From Nocardia amamiensis (GTDB taxonomy: Bacteria; Actinomycetota; Actinomycetes; Mycobacteriales; Mycobacteriaceae), in NCBI RefSeq assembly GCF_015477605.1, contig NZ_JADLQX010000002.1, positions 124,001 to 188,000 of the forward strand: DNA of 64,000 nt. The letters run 5' to 3'. The position numbers and the translations under genes were made by a program. Shown here in pieces: positions 1 through 8,698 of the stretch (position 1 is the stretch's first letter; each line of letters starts with the position of its first letter). The notes below the pieces were generated by a model. It searched no databases. It had not been told where the DNA came from and saw nothing but the letters and a program-made list of their open reading frames with translations.

Positions 1-460
1 CAGTCCGCTGCTGTGGTTCCTCGGCTACCTCGACGCCCCGGAACGCACCGCACAGCGCTACACCGCCGACGGCCGCTGGTATCTGACCGGCGATGCGGGC
101 TCTCAGGACGCGGACGGCTTCTTCCACTTCTCCGCCCGCGACGACGACGTGATCATCATGGCGGGCTACCGCATCGGCCCGTTCGAAGTGGAGAGCGTCC
201 TCCTGCTGCACGAGCAGGTCGCCGAGGCCGCCGTGGTCGGCATGCCGGACGACCTGCGCGGCGAGGTCCTGGAGGCGTTCGTCGTACTGCGCGACGGCGC
301 CGAGGGCAGCCCCGAGCTGAAGTCCGAACTGCAGAGCTTGGTGAAACGGAAGTTCGCCGCGCACGCCTACCCGCGCAGAGTGCACTTCGTATCGAGCCTG
401 CCGAAGACACCCAGTGGCAAGGTGCAGCGATTCGTGCTGCGGCAGGGAGGAATTCGGTGA
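1..460 (+). CDS. AMP-dependent acyl-CoA ligase, C-terminal part (cut by window edge)
   Basis: The reading frame is already open at the left edge, so only the last ~152 residues are present. They match the small C-terminal domain of ANL-superfamily acyl/acetyl-CoA synthetases. A TGD motif sits in the first 40 residues, followed by the hinge region ([19 protein letters not shown]) that binds the nucleotide and pivots between adenylation and thioester formation. The terminal [10 protein letters not shown] carries the catalytic lysine of the adenylation step. The TGA stop overlaps the ATG of the next gene, also an acyl-CoA ligase, so the two are probably co-transcribed and translationally coupled. 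Substrate specificity lies in the missing N-terminal domain and cannot be judged here. Confidence 0.85.
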   Translation, partial: SPLLWFLGYLDAPERTAQRYTADGRWYLTGDAGSQDADGFFHFSARDDDVIIMAGYRIGPFEVESVLLLHEQVAEAAVVGMPDDLRGEVLEAFVVLRDGAEGSPELKSELQSLVKRKFAAHAYPRRVHFVSSLPKTPSGKVQRFVLRQGGIR

Positions 461-2097
461 TGTCGTCGCACGAGCTGTCTCTGCCCAGCTACGCTTCCGG
501 CGTTTCCGACGTCCCGCTGCTCGGCGACACCATCGGCGGCAACCTCGCCCGCACCGTCGCGGCGTTCCCGGATCGAGAAGCGCTGGTGGACCGTCCGTCC
601 GGACGCCGCTGGAGCTACAGCGAACTCGGTGCGGCGGTCGACGCTCTGGCCAGTGGCCTCGCCGATCGCGGCATCGGCAAAGGGGACCGGGTCGGCATCT
701 GGGCGCCGAACTGCGCGGAATGGTTTCTCGTGCAGTTCGCCACGGCGCGGATCGGCGCGATCCTGGTCAACATCAACCCGGCCTACCGCACCAGCGAACT
801 GGAGTACGTGCTCCGTCAGGCAGGTGTGCGGATGCTCGTGGCGGCCGAGCGGTTCAAGTCCTCCGACTACGTCGCGATGATCGAGCAGGTACGACTGAAC
901 TGTGTAGCGCTGGAGCAGGTTCTCATACTGGGCACGCCCGAGTGGGACGCGCTGACTCGCACCGTGATCGACGCCGACCGGCTCACGGCGCTCGCCGCGC
1001 TGCTGTCGACCGATGACCCGATCAACATCCAATACACCTCGGGCACAACCGGTTTTCCGAAGGGCGCCACGCTCAGCCACCACAACATCCTGAACAACGG
1101 TTATTTCGTCGGCGAGCTGTGCGGTTACACCGAACACGACCGGATCTGCGTTCCGGTGCCGTTCTATCACTGCTTCGGCATGGTGATGGGCAACCTCGCG
1201 AGCACGAGTCACGGTGCGGCCATCGTGATTCCGGCGCCATCCTTCGATCCGAAGGTGACTCTGGCCGCGGTCGAGGCCGAGCGCTGCACTTCCCTGTATG
1301 GCGTGCCGACGATGTTCATCGACATGCTCACCGAACTGGATTCGGTCACCATGGATCTGGCCGGCCTGCGCACCGGGATCATGGCCGGCTCGCCGTGCCC
1401 GGTCGAGGTGATGAAGCGGGTGATCGACCGGATGGGCATGGACGAGGTATGCATTTGTTACGGCATGACGGAGACCTCACCGGTCTCGACACAGACCCGC
1501 CGCGATGACAGCATCGACCGGCGTACCGCCACGGTCGGCCGGGTCGGGCCGCACCTGGAGGTCAAGATCATCGACCCCGCAACGGGTCTGACGGTGCCGC
1601 GCGGCGAACCCGGCGAGCTGTGTACCCGCGGCTACTCGGTGATGCTCGGCTATTGGGACAACCCGGATAAAACCGCCGAAGCGATAGACGCCGCCCGCTG
1701 GATGCACACCGGCGACATCGGCGTGATGGACGACGACGGATACCTGGCCATCACCGGACGGATCAAGGACATGGTGATCCGCGGCGGCGAGAACATCTAT
1801 CCGCGCGAGATCGAGGAATTCCTCTACACCCACCCCGACATCCTCGACGCCCAGGTGATCGGCGTGCCGGACCCGAAGTACGGCGAGGAGCTCATGGCGT
1901 GGATCCGGATGCGCGAGGGCGCAACGCCATTGGACGCGGCCGCGCTGCGTGAGTTCTGCACCGGCAAGCTGGCGCACTTCAAGATCCCGCGCTATGTGCA
2001 CGTGGTCGAGGAGTTCCCCATGACGGTCACCGGCAAGATCCGCAAGGCCGAAATGCGAGAGCTGTCCCGGCGGATACTCGGCCTGGGCGACAGCTGA
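460..2097 (+). CDS. Fatty-acyl-CoA synthetase (FadD-type AMP-binding protein)
   Basis: A complete 545-residue ANL-family enzyme, predicted to activate a carboxylic acid, probably a medium or long fatty acid, first to acyl-AMP and then to acyl-CoA. Visible motifs in order: the P-loop-like [11 protein letters not shown] near residue 192, YGMTETSPV near 333, the hinge [16 protein letters not shown] near 433-448, and the C-terminal GKIRK with the catalytic lysine near 526. Length and motif spacing are normal for FadD proteins. The open frame extends far upstream into the preceding ligase, but the ATG at 460 overlaps that gene's stop (TGATG) and gives the standard family N-terminus. The exact substrate cannot be read from sequence. 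Confidence 0.9.
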   Translation: MSSHELSLPSYASGVSDVPLLGDTIGGNLARTVAAFPDREALVDRPSGRRWSYSELGAAVDALASGLADRGIGKGDRVGIWAPNCAEWFLVQFATARIGAILVNINPAYRTSELEYVLRQAGVRMLVAAERFKSSDYVAMIEQVRLNCVALEQVLILGTPEWDALTRTVIDADRLTALAALLSTDDPINIQYTSGTTGFPKGATLSHHNILNNGYFVGELCGYTEHDRICVPVPFYHCFGMVMGNLASTSHGAAIVIPAPSFDPKVTLAAVEAERCTSLYGVPTMFIDMLTELDSVTMDLAGLRTGIMAGSPCPVEVMKRVIDRMGMDEVCICYGMTETSPVSTQTRRDDSIDRRTATVGRVGPHLEVKIIDPATGLTVPRGEPGELCTRGYSVMLGYWDNPDKTAEAIDAARWMHTGDIGVMDDDGYLAITGRIKDMVIRGGENIYPREIEEFLYTHPDILDAQVIGVPDPKYGEELMAWIRMREGATPLDAAALREFCTGKLAHFKIPRYVHVVEEFPMTVTGKIRKAEMRELSRRILGLGDS

Positions 2098-2158
2098 TGT
2101 GGACCGGTTCACCTGGGCGTGGACAGCGTGTCAGGTGGCGACTGTAGTGTCTCCCAAC

Positions 2159-4582
2159 GTGACGACAGCGCCCGAGACTTCCAGTGCAGAGTCCAACACC
2201 GTGCTCCCTCCCGCGCCGCCGCCTTCCGTCGCCGCGGCCGGAGCCAGCGTGACCCGTCGCATCGCCGAGGAGCTCGCGGTGCGCGAGACCCAGGTCCGCG
2301 CCGCCGTCGAGCTGCTCGACGCGGGCTCGACGGTGCCCTTCATCGCGCGCTACCGCAAGGAGGTCACCGGCGGTCTGGACGACGCGCAGCTGCGCCAGCT
2401 CGACGAGCGCCTGCACTACCTGCGCGAACTCGACGAGCGCCGGGCCGCGATCATCGAATCGATCCGCGGCCAGGGCAAACTCGACGACGCGCTGCACCAG
2501 CAGATCCTGCTCGCCGAGACCAAAGCCCGGCTCGAGGACATCTACCTGCCCTACAAGCCGAAGCGGCGCACCAAAGCGCAGATCGCGCGCGAGGCGGGGC
2601 ACGAGCCGGTGGCCGACGCGCTGATCGGCGATCCGAACACCGATCCGGCGCAGTACAGCGCCGAGCAGCTCGACGGAGCGCGCGCCATCCTGGTCGAGCG
2701 CTTCGCCGAGGACGCCGACCTGGTCGGCGAACTGCGCGAGCTGATGTGGAACCGCGGGCAGGTCACCTCGACCGTGCGTGCGGGCAAGGAGGAGTCGGGC
2801 GCGAAGTTCGCCGACTACTTCGAGTTCAGCGAGCCGTTCGACAAGCTGCCCTCCCATCGCGTCCTGGCGCTGCTGCGCGGCGAGAAGGAGGAGGTGCTGA
2901 CCCTGCACCTCGAGCCGGACACCGAGGAGCCGGAGCCGGGTCAGCGCACCATCTACGAGGGCCGCATCGCCGCCCGCTTCGGCATCGCCGACCGGGGCCG
3001 CCCCGCCGATTCCTGGCTGCTGGACACCGTGCGCTGGGCTTGGCGCACCAAACTGCAGGTCAGCCTCGGCATCGACACCAGGATGCGGCTGCGTCAGGCC
3101 GCCGAGAAGGACGCGGTCGACGTGTTCGCCGCGAACCTGCGTGACCTGCTGCTCGCCGCTCCCGCGGGCACCCGCACGACCATGGGCCTCGACCCCGGCT
3201 ACCGCACCGGCGTGAAGGTCGCGGTGGTCGACGCCACCGGCAAGGTGGTCGCCACCGAGGTGATCTACCCGCACAAGCCGCAGGGCCAGACCGAGAAGTC
3301 GCTCGCGGTGCTGGGCGCGCTGGTCGCCCGGTTCGGCGTCGAGCTCATCGCGATCGGCAACGGCACCGCGTCACGCGAGACCGATGCCCTTGCCGCTGAA
3401 CTGATCTCGCGCATTCCGGAGAACAAGCCCACCAAGATCGTGGTGTCCGAAGCGGGCGCCTCGGTGTACTCCGCCTCGGCCTACGCCTCCCAGGAACTGC
3501 CCGACCTGGACGTCTCCCTGCGCGGCGCGGTGTCGATCGCGCGGCGGCTGCAGGACCCGCTGGCCGAGCTGGTGAAGATCGACCCGAAGTCCATCGGGGT
3601 CGGCCAGTACCAGCACGACGTGTCCGAATCCCTGTTGGCGCGGTCGCTGGGCGCGGTCGTCGAGGACGCGGTGAACGCGGTCGGCGTGGACGTGAACACG
3701 GCCTCGGTTCCGCTGCTGTCGCGGGTGTCGGGTATCGCCGGGTCGGTGGCGGAAAGCATTGTCGCGCACCGGGATCAAAACGGCCCGTTCCGCAGCAGGA
3801 CCGCGCTGCTCGACGTGCCGCGCCTGGGACCGAAGGCGTTCGAGCAGTGCGCGGGCTTCCTGCGCATCCGCGGAGGCGACGACCCACTGGACACCTCCGC
3901 CGTGCATCCCGAGGCGTACCCGGTGGTGCGGCGCATCCTCGAATCCACCGGGCGCGGCGTCGCGGAGATCATCGGCAACACCTCGGTGCTGCGCGCGCTG
4001 CGCGCCGACAACTTCACCGACGAGCGGTTCGGTGTCCCGACCGTCACCGACATCATCGCCGAGCTGGAAAAGCCCGGCCGAGACCCGCGGCCGGAGTTCA
4101 AGACCGCGGAGTTCGCCGCGGGCGTGGAAAAGGTCGCCGACCTGAAGCCGGGCATGGTGCTCGAGGGCGTGGTGACGAACGTGGCCGCCTTCGGCGCTTT
4201 CGTCGACGTGGGTGTCCACCAGGACGGGCTGGTGCACGTCTCGGCCATGTCGCACAACTTCGTGAAGGATCCGCGTGAGGTGGTCAAATCCGGCGACGTG
4301 GTCAAGGTGAAGGTGCTCGAGGTGGACGTGGCGCGTCAGCGCATCGGTCTGTCCTTGCGTCTCGACGACGAGCCCGGCGTGCCTGGGAAGGGCGGCGACA
4401 AGCAGCGTGGCCAGGGCGGCCGATCCGGCGGCGAGCAGCGGCAGCGGCAGAATGGCCAGAACAGGCAACAGGGCCAGGGCCGTAACCAGGGACAGGGGCG
4501 CGGAGGAAACCAGCGTCGCAATGCGCCCCCGCCGAGCGGTGCGATGGCCGACGCGTTGCGCAGGGCGGGTTTCGGCCAGTAG
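2159..4582 (+). CDS. tex: Tex family protein (S1 RNA-binding transcription accessory factor)
   Basis: An 807-residue protein with the full Tex layout. An N-terminal helical region begins VTRRIAEELAVRETQV. A YqgF/RNase-H-like fold follows (GLDPGYRTGVKVAVVD, near residue 342), then helix-hairpin-helix repeats (about 505-570, including SGIAGSVAESIVAHRD), and an S1 domain (about 661-730, VAAFGAFVDVGVHQDGLVH). The last ~70 residues are unusually rich in Gly, Gln and Arg and look disordered before the final GAMADALRRAGFGQ motif. Tex proteins bind nucleic acids and affect transcription and stress tolerance. The start is uncertain: GTG codons at 2099, 2147 and 2159 are in frame and none has a strong ribosome binding site. 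2159 is chosen because residues further upstream do not look conserved. Confidence 0.9.
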   Translation: MTTAPETSSAESNTVLPPAPPPSVAAAGASVTRRIAEELAVRETQVRAAVELLDAGSTVPFIARYRKEVTGGLDDAQLRQLDERLHYLRELDERRAAIIESIRGQGKLDDALHQQILLAETKARLEDIYLPYKPKRRTKAQIAREAGHEPVADALIGDPNTDPAQYSAEQLDGARAILVERFAEDADLVGELRELMWNRGQVTSTVRAGKEESGAKFADYFEFSEPFDKLPSHRVLALLRGEKEEVLTLHLEPDTEEPEPGQRTIYEGRIAARFGIADRGRPADSWLLDTVRWAWRTKLQVSLGIDTRMRLRQAAEKDAVDVFAANLRDLLLAAPAGTRTTMGLDPGYRTGVKVAVVDATGKVVATEVIYPHKPQGQTEKSLAVLGALVARFGVELIAIGNGTASRETDALAAELISRIPENKPTKIVVSEAGASVYSASAYASQELPDLDVSLRGAVSIARRLQDPLAELVKIDPKSIGVGQYQHDVSESLLARSLGAVVEDAVNAVGVDVNTASVPLLSRVSGIAGSVAESIVAHRDQNGPFRSRTALLDVPRLGPKAFEQCAGFLRIRGGDDPLDTSAVHPEAYPVVRRILESTGRGVAEIIGNTSVLRALRADNFTDERFGVPTVTDIIAELEKPGRDPRPEFKTAEFAAGVEKVADLKPGMVLEGVVTNVAAFGAFVDVGVHQDGLVHVSAMSHNFVKDPREVVKSGDVVKVKVLEVDVARQRIGLSLRLDDEPGVPGKGGDKQRGQGGRSGGEQRQRQNGQNRQQGQGRNQGQGRGGNQRRNAPPPSGAMADALRRAGFGQ

Positions 4583-4610
4583 TCCTGCGCACGGGAGGGA
4601 GTAGGCGGGC

Positions 4611-5531
4611 ATGCGACGGTGGCTCCAGGAGGACGTGATCGCCCAAGGGCGGCTGCCGTTGCTGTGCTTCCTCCTCGGGTTCATCGTCGGCTTCCTGTTC
4701 ATCCGGCTCAGCGTCCGGTTGATCCGGGCGCGGGTGCGCTGGTGGCCAGGGAATCTGCGCGCCGGTGACACCCACATCCATCACATGGTGTTCGGGGTGA
4801 TCCTGGTACTCGTGTCCGGCATCGGCATGGTCACGCTGTACCAGACCGCGGACACGGCGACGGCCAGCGCGCTCGCCGCGGCCTTCGGCGTCGGCGCCGC
4901 GCTGGTCCTCGACGAGTTCGCGCTGATCTTCTACTTGCGCGACGTGTACTGGGAGGAACAGGGACGCACGTCGGTCGACGCGGTGTTCGTCGCGTTGGCG
5001 GTGACCGGATTGCTGCTGCTCGGCTTCCACCCGCTGTGGTTGCTGGACATCAACGATTTCCGGCGCGATCCGAGCATCGAAGTGCGCGTCTTCGTCGTCG
5101 TGTTCGCGGTGGTGAACCTAGCGCTGGCCGCGATCGTCATCGCCAAAGGCAAGATCTGGACCGGGCTGTTCGGCATGTATTTCCTGCCGCTGCTGGTCGT
5201 CGGCGCGCTGCGGCTCAGCCGTCCTGGCGCGCCCTGGGCGCGCTGGCGTTACACCGACCGCAGGCGGCTGATGTACCGGGCCATCGTCCGGGAACGGCGA
5301 TATCGCCGTCCGGTCATCCGTGCCAAGATCTTCGTCCAAGACTTGGTCGCTGGGAAACCGGATGTCGACCATGTCCGCACGGCGGCGGAGGCGGAACTCA
5401 CCCGCACGGTGGTTCCCGCGCCGCCGGCGCCGCACGGCCACCACTCGCTGTGGCATGCCGACCACAACGGGCTGAAATCGCCCGGTCCACCGCCCACTCA
5501 GGACGCGATCTCCGGCGAGCCGAATCACTGA
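4611..5531 (+). CDS. Polytopic membrane protein of unknown function
   Basis: A 306-residue protein with about six hydrophobic segments in its first 200 residues. It carries a histidine-rich GDTHIHHMVFGVI motif near residue 54, just before the second membrane span. After the last span it has a basic, Arg-rich cytoplasmic tail of ~100 residues (RRRLMYRAIVRERRYRRP). Start ATG 4611 is preceded by GGGAGGGAG at a workable distance. It lies 28 bp after tex on the same strand and may share its transcript. Similar His-motif membrane proteins occur in many actinobacteria, but no function is known to me. The histidines could bind a metal; that is speculation. Confidence 0.8.
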   Translation: MRRWLQEDVIAQGRLPLLCFLLGFIVGFLFIRLSVRLIRARVRWWPGNLRAGDTHIHHMVFGVILVLVSGIGMVTLYQTADTATASALAAAFGVGAALVLDEFALIFYLRDVYWEEQGRTSVDAVFVALAVTGLLLLGFHPLWLLDINDFRRDPSIEVRVFVVVFAVVNLALAAIVIAKGKIWTGLFGMYFLPLLVVGALRLSRPGAPWARWRYTDRRRLMYRAIVRERRYRRPVIRAKIFVQDLVAGKPDVDHVRTAAEAELTRTVVPAPPAPHGHHSLWHADHNGLKSPGPPPTQDAISGEPNH

Positions 5532-5864
5532 CCGGCCGGGCCGAGCGGAACCGTTCGCGTTTGCCGCACCAGCGGGGAGCAGGTCGTACGCCAGGTCACT
5601 CGTGGCGTAAGCGATGTTCCGCCTTCGCTCCGGTCATGCGCATGCTGAAGACGGACTACGTCCGGCCGCGCCCATTAGAGTGGAGGAATAACCCAACGCG
5701 CTCCGCTCGGGCCGATTTCTTCCCCGCCGCGCTGGTCTGGCACAATGCTCAGGTTGCCCTGGGCGGTTGTCGACCCGGCGCACCCCCTAATTCGGAGCAT
5801 GAACCGGCCGAGCACACGCAGTGCCGCCAGGGTCCTCTGTTCGCGCGAAACCAGAAGGATGGAA
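5532..5864 (+). promoter_or_regulatory. Non-coding leader region upstream of rplS
   Basis: A 333-bp stretch with no convincing coding content. The last ~150 bp probably contain the rplS promoter and 5' UTR: a TATAAT-like CACAAT occurs at about 5742-5747, and the run into the gene ends with AGAAGGA as ribosome binding site. No recognisable riboswitch or terminator was seen. Confidence 0.3.
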
Positions 5865-6206
5865 ATGAACACCCTTGACTTCGTCGACGAAAAGTCGCTG
5901 CGCAGCGACGTCCCCGAGTTCCGCCCGGGCGACACGCTGAACGTGCATGTGAAGGTCATCGAAGGCTCGAAGGAGCGCATCCAGGTCTTCAAGGGCGTCG
6001 TGATCCGCCGCCAGGGTGGTGGCATCCGCGAGACCTTCACGGTCCGCAAGGTGTCGTTCGGTGTCGGCGTGGAGCGCACCTTCCCGGTGCACAGCCCGAA
6101 CATCGACCACATCGATGTCGTCACCCGCGGTGACGTGCGCCGCGCCAAGCTCTACTACCTGCGTGAGCTGCGCGGTAAGGCTGCCAAGATCAAGGAAAAG
6201 CGCTGA
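5865..6206 (+). CDS. rplS: 50S ribosomal protein L19
   Basis: A 113-residue protein, the same length as the mycobacterial L19. It shows the family blocks [34 protein letters not shown] and [14 protein letters not shown]19 sits at the 30S/50S interface of the ribosome. The ATG at 5865 is chosen over ATG 5859 because AGAAGGA lies at the right distance. In other actinobacteria rplS follows trmD; here the upstream neighbour is a membrane protein gene, with no trmD between tex and rplS. The following lepB and rnhB are the usual downstream neighbours. Confidence 0.97.
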   Translation: MNTLDFVDEKSLRSDVPEFRPGDTLNVHVKVIEGSKERIQVFKGVVIRRQGGGIRETFTVRKVSFGVGVERTFPVHSPNIDHIDVVTRGDVRRAKLYYLRELRGKAAKIKEKR

Positions 6207-6236
6207 GTTAGCTTTTCGGCACAACGGATTTTGCTC

Positions 6237-6271
6237 AGCCCGGCATCGAACGTCCGTCTCGATGCCGGGCT
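6237..6271 (+). terminator. Strong hairpin between rplS and lepB
   Basis: A perfect 13-bp inverted repeat (6237-6249 pairing with 6259-6271, core AGCCCGGCATCGA) with a 9-nt loop, 30 bp after the rplS stop. There is no T-tract, as is common for actinobacterial terminators. It sits only 13 bp before the lepB start, so it may act as an attenuator that sets rplS:lepB stoichiometry. Confidence 0.65.
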
Positions 6272-6283
6272 AATCTGTTCGGC

Positions 6284-7066
6284 GTGGCAGACGAAAGTGG
6301 GTCGGTGTCGGTGTCCGAATCGGACGACGAGGGTACGCGGGGAGTTCGCGCGAGGCGCGGGCAGAAGAAGAAGCAGCGGCCGTTTTGGCAGGAATTGCCG
6401 ATCCTCATCGTGATCGCCGCGGTGATCGCCGCGCTGATGGTCACCTTCGTCGGCAGGCCGTACGTAATTCCATCGGAGTCGATGGAGACCACGCTGCACG
6501 GGTGCCCCGGATGCACCGGTGACCGCATCTACGTGCAGAAGCTCAGCTACTACTGGGGTGATCCGCAGCCGGGTGACGTAGTCGTGTTCGTCGGCCCACC
6601 GTCGTGGAACACTCACTACAAGTCGATCCGTTCGGACAACCCGGCCATTCGGGGCGTGCAGAACTTCTTCTCCTTCTTCGGCCTGGTGCCGCCCGACGAG
6701 AACGACCTCGTGAAGCGGGTGATCGCGGTCGGCGGCCAGACCGTGGAGTGCTGCGACCCGCAGGGGCGGGTCATCGTCGACGGCAAACCGCTGGACGAGC
6801 CGTACGCCCGTTATATCGCCCCGTACGTGCCCGGTCAGCCCTACGGCGCAGGCGGCGGGCGTGAGTTCAAGCCCGTGAAGGTGCCCGAGGGGCATCTGTG
6901 GGTGATGGGCGACAACCGCAACCAGTCCGCCGACTCCCGCGCGCACATCAGGGATGACCTGGACGGCACCATCCCCGTGGAGAACGTCCGCGGCAAGGCC
7001 GTGTTCAAGATCTGGCCGCCCGGCCGGATCGGACCGGTGCGCTCGGAGAATCCCCAGACGAACTGA
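6284..7066 (+). CDS. lepB: Signal peptidase I
   Basis: A 260-residue type I signal peptidase, which cleaves Sec/Tat signal peptides at the outer face of the membrane. An Arg/Lys-rich cytoplasmic N-terminus leads to one membrane span (about residues 43-63). Then come the catalytic serine motif PSESMETT near residue 64-70, the catalytic lysine in LVKRVIAVGGQTV near 144, and the GDNRNQSADSR box near 209. Two CxxC-like pairs (HGCPGCTG and ECCDP) decorate the outer domain. The start is GTG 6284, giving MADESGSV. It is followed closely by rnhB, the conserved order in this group. Confidence 0.95.
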   Translation: MADESGSVSVSESDDEGTRGVRARRGQKKKQRPFWQELPILIVIAAVIAALMVTFVGRPYVIPSESMETTLHGCPGCTGDRIYVQKLSYYWGDPQPGDVVVFVGPPSWNTHYKSIRSDNPAIRGVQNFFSFFGLVPPDENDLVKRVIAVGGQTVECCDPQGRVIVDGKPLDEPYARYIAPYVPGQPYGAGGGREFKPVKVPEGHLWVMGDNRNQSADSRAHIRDDLDGTIPVENVRGKAVFKIWPPGRIGPVRSENPQTN

Positions 7067-7093
7067 TCGTCCGGCGCGCAGGATAATTGGATC

Positions 7094-7900
7094 GTGGGGC
7101 AGGGTCGAGTGCCAGTGGGTAACGGTTGGCCGCCGCGCGTGGTCATGCGCAGGGCCGGGGGATTGCGCACGCTGGAGGCGGCGTTGATCCGCAGCGGCCT
7201 CGGTCCGGTGGCCGGGGTGGACGAGGCAGGTCGCGGTCCGTGCGCGGGACCGCTCGTGGTGGCGGCGTGCCTGCTCGCCCCGAAGGCCTATGACAAGCTG
7301 GCGGGCCTCGACGATTCCAAGAAGCTCACCGAGGCCACCCGCGAGGAGCTGTACCCGGTGATCATCCGCTTGGCGCTGGCCTACCAGGTCGTCGTCATCC
7401 CGGCCTGGGAGATCGACTCGATCGGCATCCACGTGGCGAACATCGAGGGAATGCGCCGTGCCGTCGCCGCGCTCGGCCAGGAGCCCGGTTATGTGCTCAC
7501 CGACGGGTTCCGGGTGCCCGGCATCCCGGTGCCCTCACTGCCGGTGATCGGCGGCGACGGGTCGGCGGCCTGCATCGCGGCGGCCAGCATCCTGGCGAAG
7601 GTCACCCGGGACCGCATGATGGTCGAGCTGGACGAGCGATTCCCCGGCTACGGGTTCGCGGCGCACAAGGGGTACAACACCCCCGAGCACACGGCCGCGT
7701 TGCAACGCCTCGGCCCGTGCAGCGAGCATCGCCGGTCGTGGCGGAATGTGCGCGAGGCCGCCGGGTTGCGGCCGGTCGCGGTCGACGCCGAAGAGGCGGA
7801 CGCGGTCCTGGCGGGCGAACTGGACGAGACGCTGTCCGAGCAGTTTCAGAACGCGCGTACGGCTGGCCGAGTGGCTACCGACGCGGCGCATGCGCGATGA
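7094..7900 (+). CDS. rnhB: Ribonuclease HII
   Basis: A 268-residue enzyme that cuts the RNA strand of RNA-DNA hybrids and removes misincorporated ribonucleotides. The first two active-site acidic residues are in GVDEAGRG near residue 41-48. Later conserved blocks are [20 protein letters not shown] and [13 protein letters not shown] ~35-residue basic N-terminal extension precedes the catalytic core, and the C-terminal ~40 residues are acidic and variable, so a start somewhat downstream of GTG 7094 is possible. Confidence 0.95.
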   Translation: MGQGRVPVGNGWPPRVVMRRAGGLRTLEAALIRSGLGPVAGVDEAGRGPCAGPLVVAACLLAPKAYDKLAGLDDSKKLTEATREELYPVIIRLALAYQVVVIPAWEIDSIGIHVANIEGMRRAVAALGQEPGYVLTDGFRVPGIPVPSLPVIGGDGSAACIAAASILAKVTRDRMMVELDERFPGYGFAAHKGYNTPEHTAALQRLGPCSEHRRSWRNVREAAGLRPVAVDAEEADAVLAGELDETLSEQFQNARTAGRVATDAAHAR

Positions 7901-7946
7901 TGTCATCACACGACGCGATGCGGCGAGAAGGAGGACGTCCCACCCG

Positions 7947-8252
7947 ATGAGTGCCGAGGACCTCGAGAAGTACGAGACCGAGATGGAACTCTCGCTGTAT
8001 CGCGAGTACAAGGACATCGTCGGTCAGTTTTCGTACGTGGTGGAGACCGAGCGCCGCTTCTACTTGGCCAATTCCGTAGAACTGCGGCCGCAGAACGCCG
8101 ATGGCGAGGTGTACTTCGAAGTGCGGATGAGCGACGCGTGGGTGTGGGACATGTATCGCCCCGCCCGGTTCGTCAAGCATGTCCGAGTCATCACCTTCAA
8201 GGATGTCAACATCGAGGAACTGGAGAAGCCGGACCTGCGGCTGCCCGAGTGA
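7947..8252 (+). CDS. DUF2469 family protein
   Basis: A 101-residue, strongly acidic cytoplasmic protein starting MSAEDLEKYETEMELSLY. It matches the highly conserved actinobacterial DUF2469 family, which always lies between rnhB and yraN. It contains a VYFEVRMSDAWVWDMYRP block and no membrane segment. The start is well supported by AGAAGGAGG at 7926-7934. Function is unknown; the constant neighbourhood suggests a housekeeping role connected with nucleic acids. Confidence 0.9.
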   Translation: MSAEDLEKYETEMELSLYREYKDIVGQFSYVVETERRFYLANSVELRPQNADGEVYFEVRMSDAWVWDMYRPARFVKHVRVITFKDVNIEELEKPDLRLPE

Positions 8253-8341
8253 TTCTCCACAGCAACGCGGTTATCAACAGGTTTTCTGAATGCCCAGCTC
8301 GGCGACGCTGACCTGATCCGGGCCCGGCGCACTCTGGCCGG

Positions 8342-8698
8342 GTGACAGACAAACAGGCGCTCGGCGCGCACGGGGAGGAATTGGCCGCGGCGTTCCTGCG
8401 CGCCGCGGGGATGCAGATCATCGCCAGGAATTGGCGATGCCGATACGGCGAGCTGGATCTGATCGCCCAAGACGGAGAGGTGACCGCGTTCGTCGAGGTC
8501 AAGACCCGTTCGGGCCTCGGCTACGGCACCCCGGCCGAGTCGGTCACCTTTCTCAAGCAACAGCGCATCCGGCGCTTGGCGCTGCTGTGGCTGGCCGAGC
8601 AGGACGGCCCGTGGCGGCGCATACGATTCGACGTCGTGTCGGTGTTGGTGGCACGCGGACGCCCACCGGTGATCGATCACCTCGAGGCGGTGTTCTGA
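8342..8698 (+). CDS. YraN/UPF0102 family nuclease-fold protein
   Basis: A 118-residue protein with the PD-(D/E)xK-type core of the YraN family: RNWRCRYGELDLIAQD supplies the acidic residues and FVEVKTRS the E-x-K. Family members resemble Holliday-junction resolvases, but their activity is not settled. The start is GTG 8342. The stop codon directly abuts the ATG of the comM/yifB gene, forming a yraN-comM-dprA cluster for DNA processing. Confidence 0.9.
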   Translation: MTDKQALGAHGEELAAAFLRAAGMQIIARNWRCRYGELDLIAQDGEVTAFVEVKTRSGLGYGTPAESVTFLKQQRIRRLALLWLAEQDGPWRRIRFDVVSVLVARGRPPVIDHLEAVF

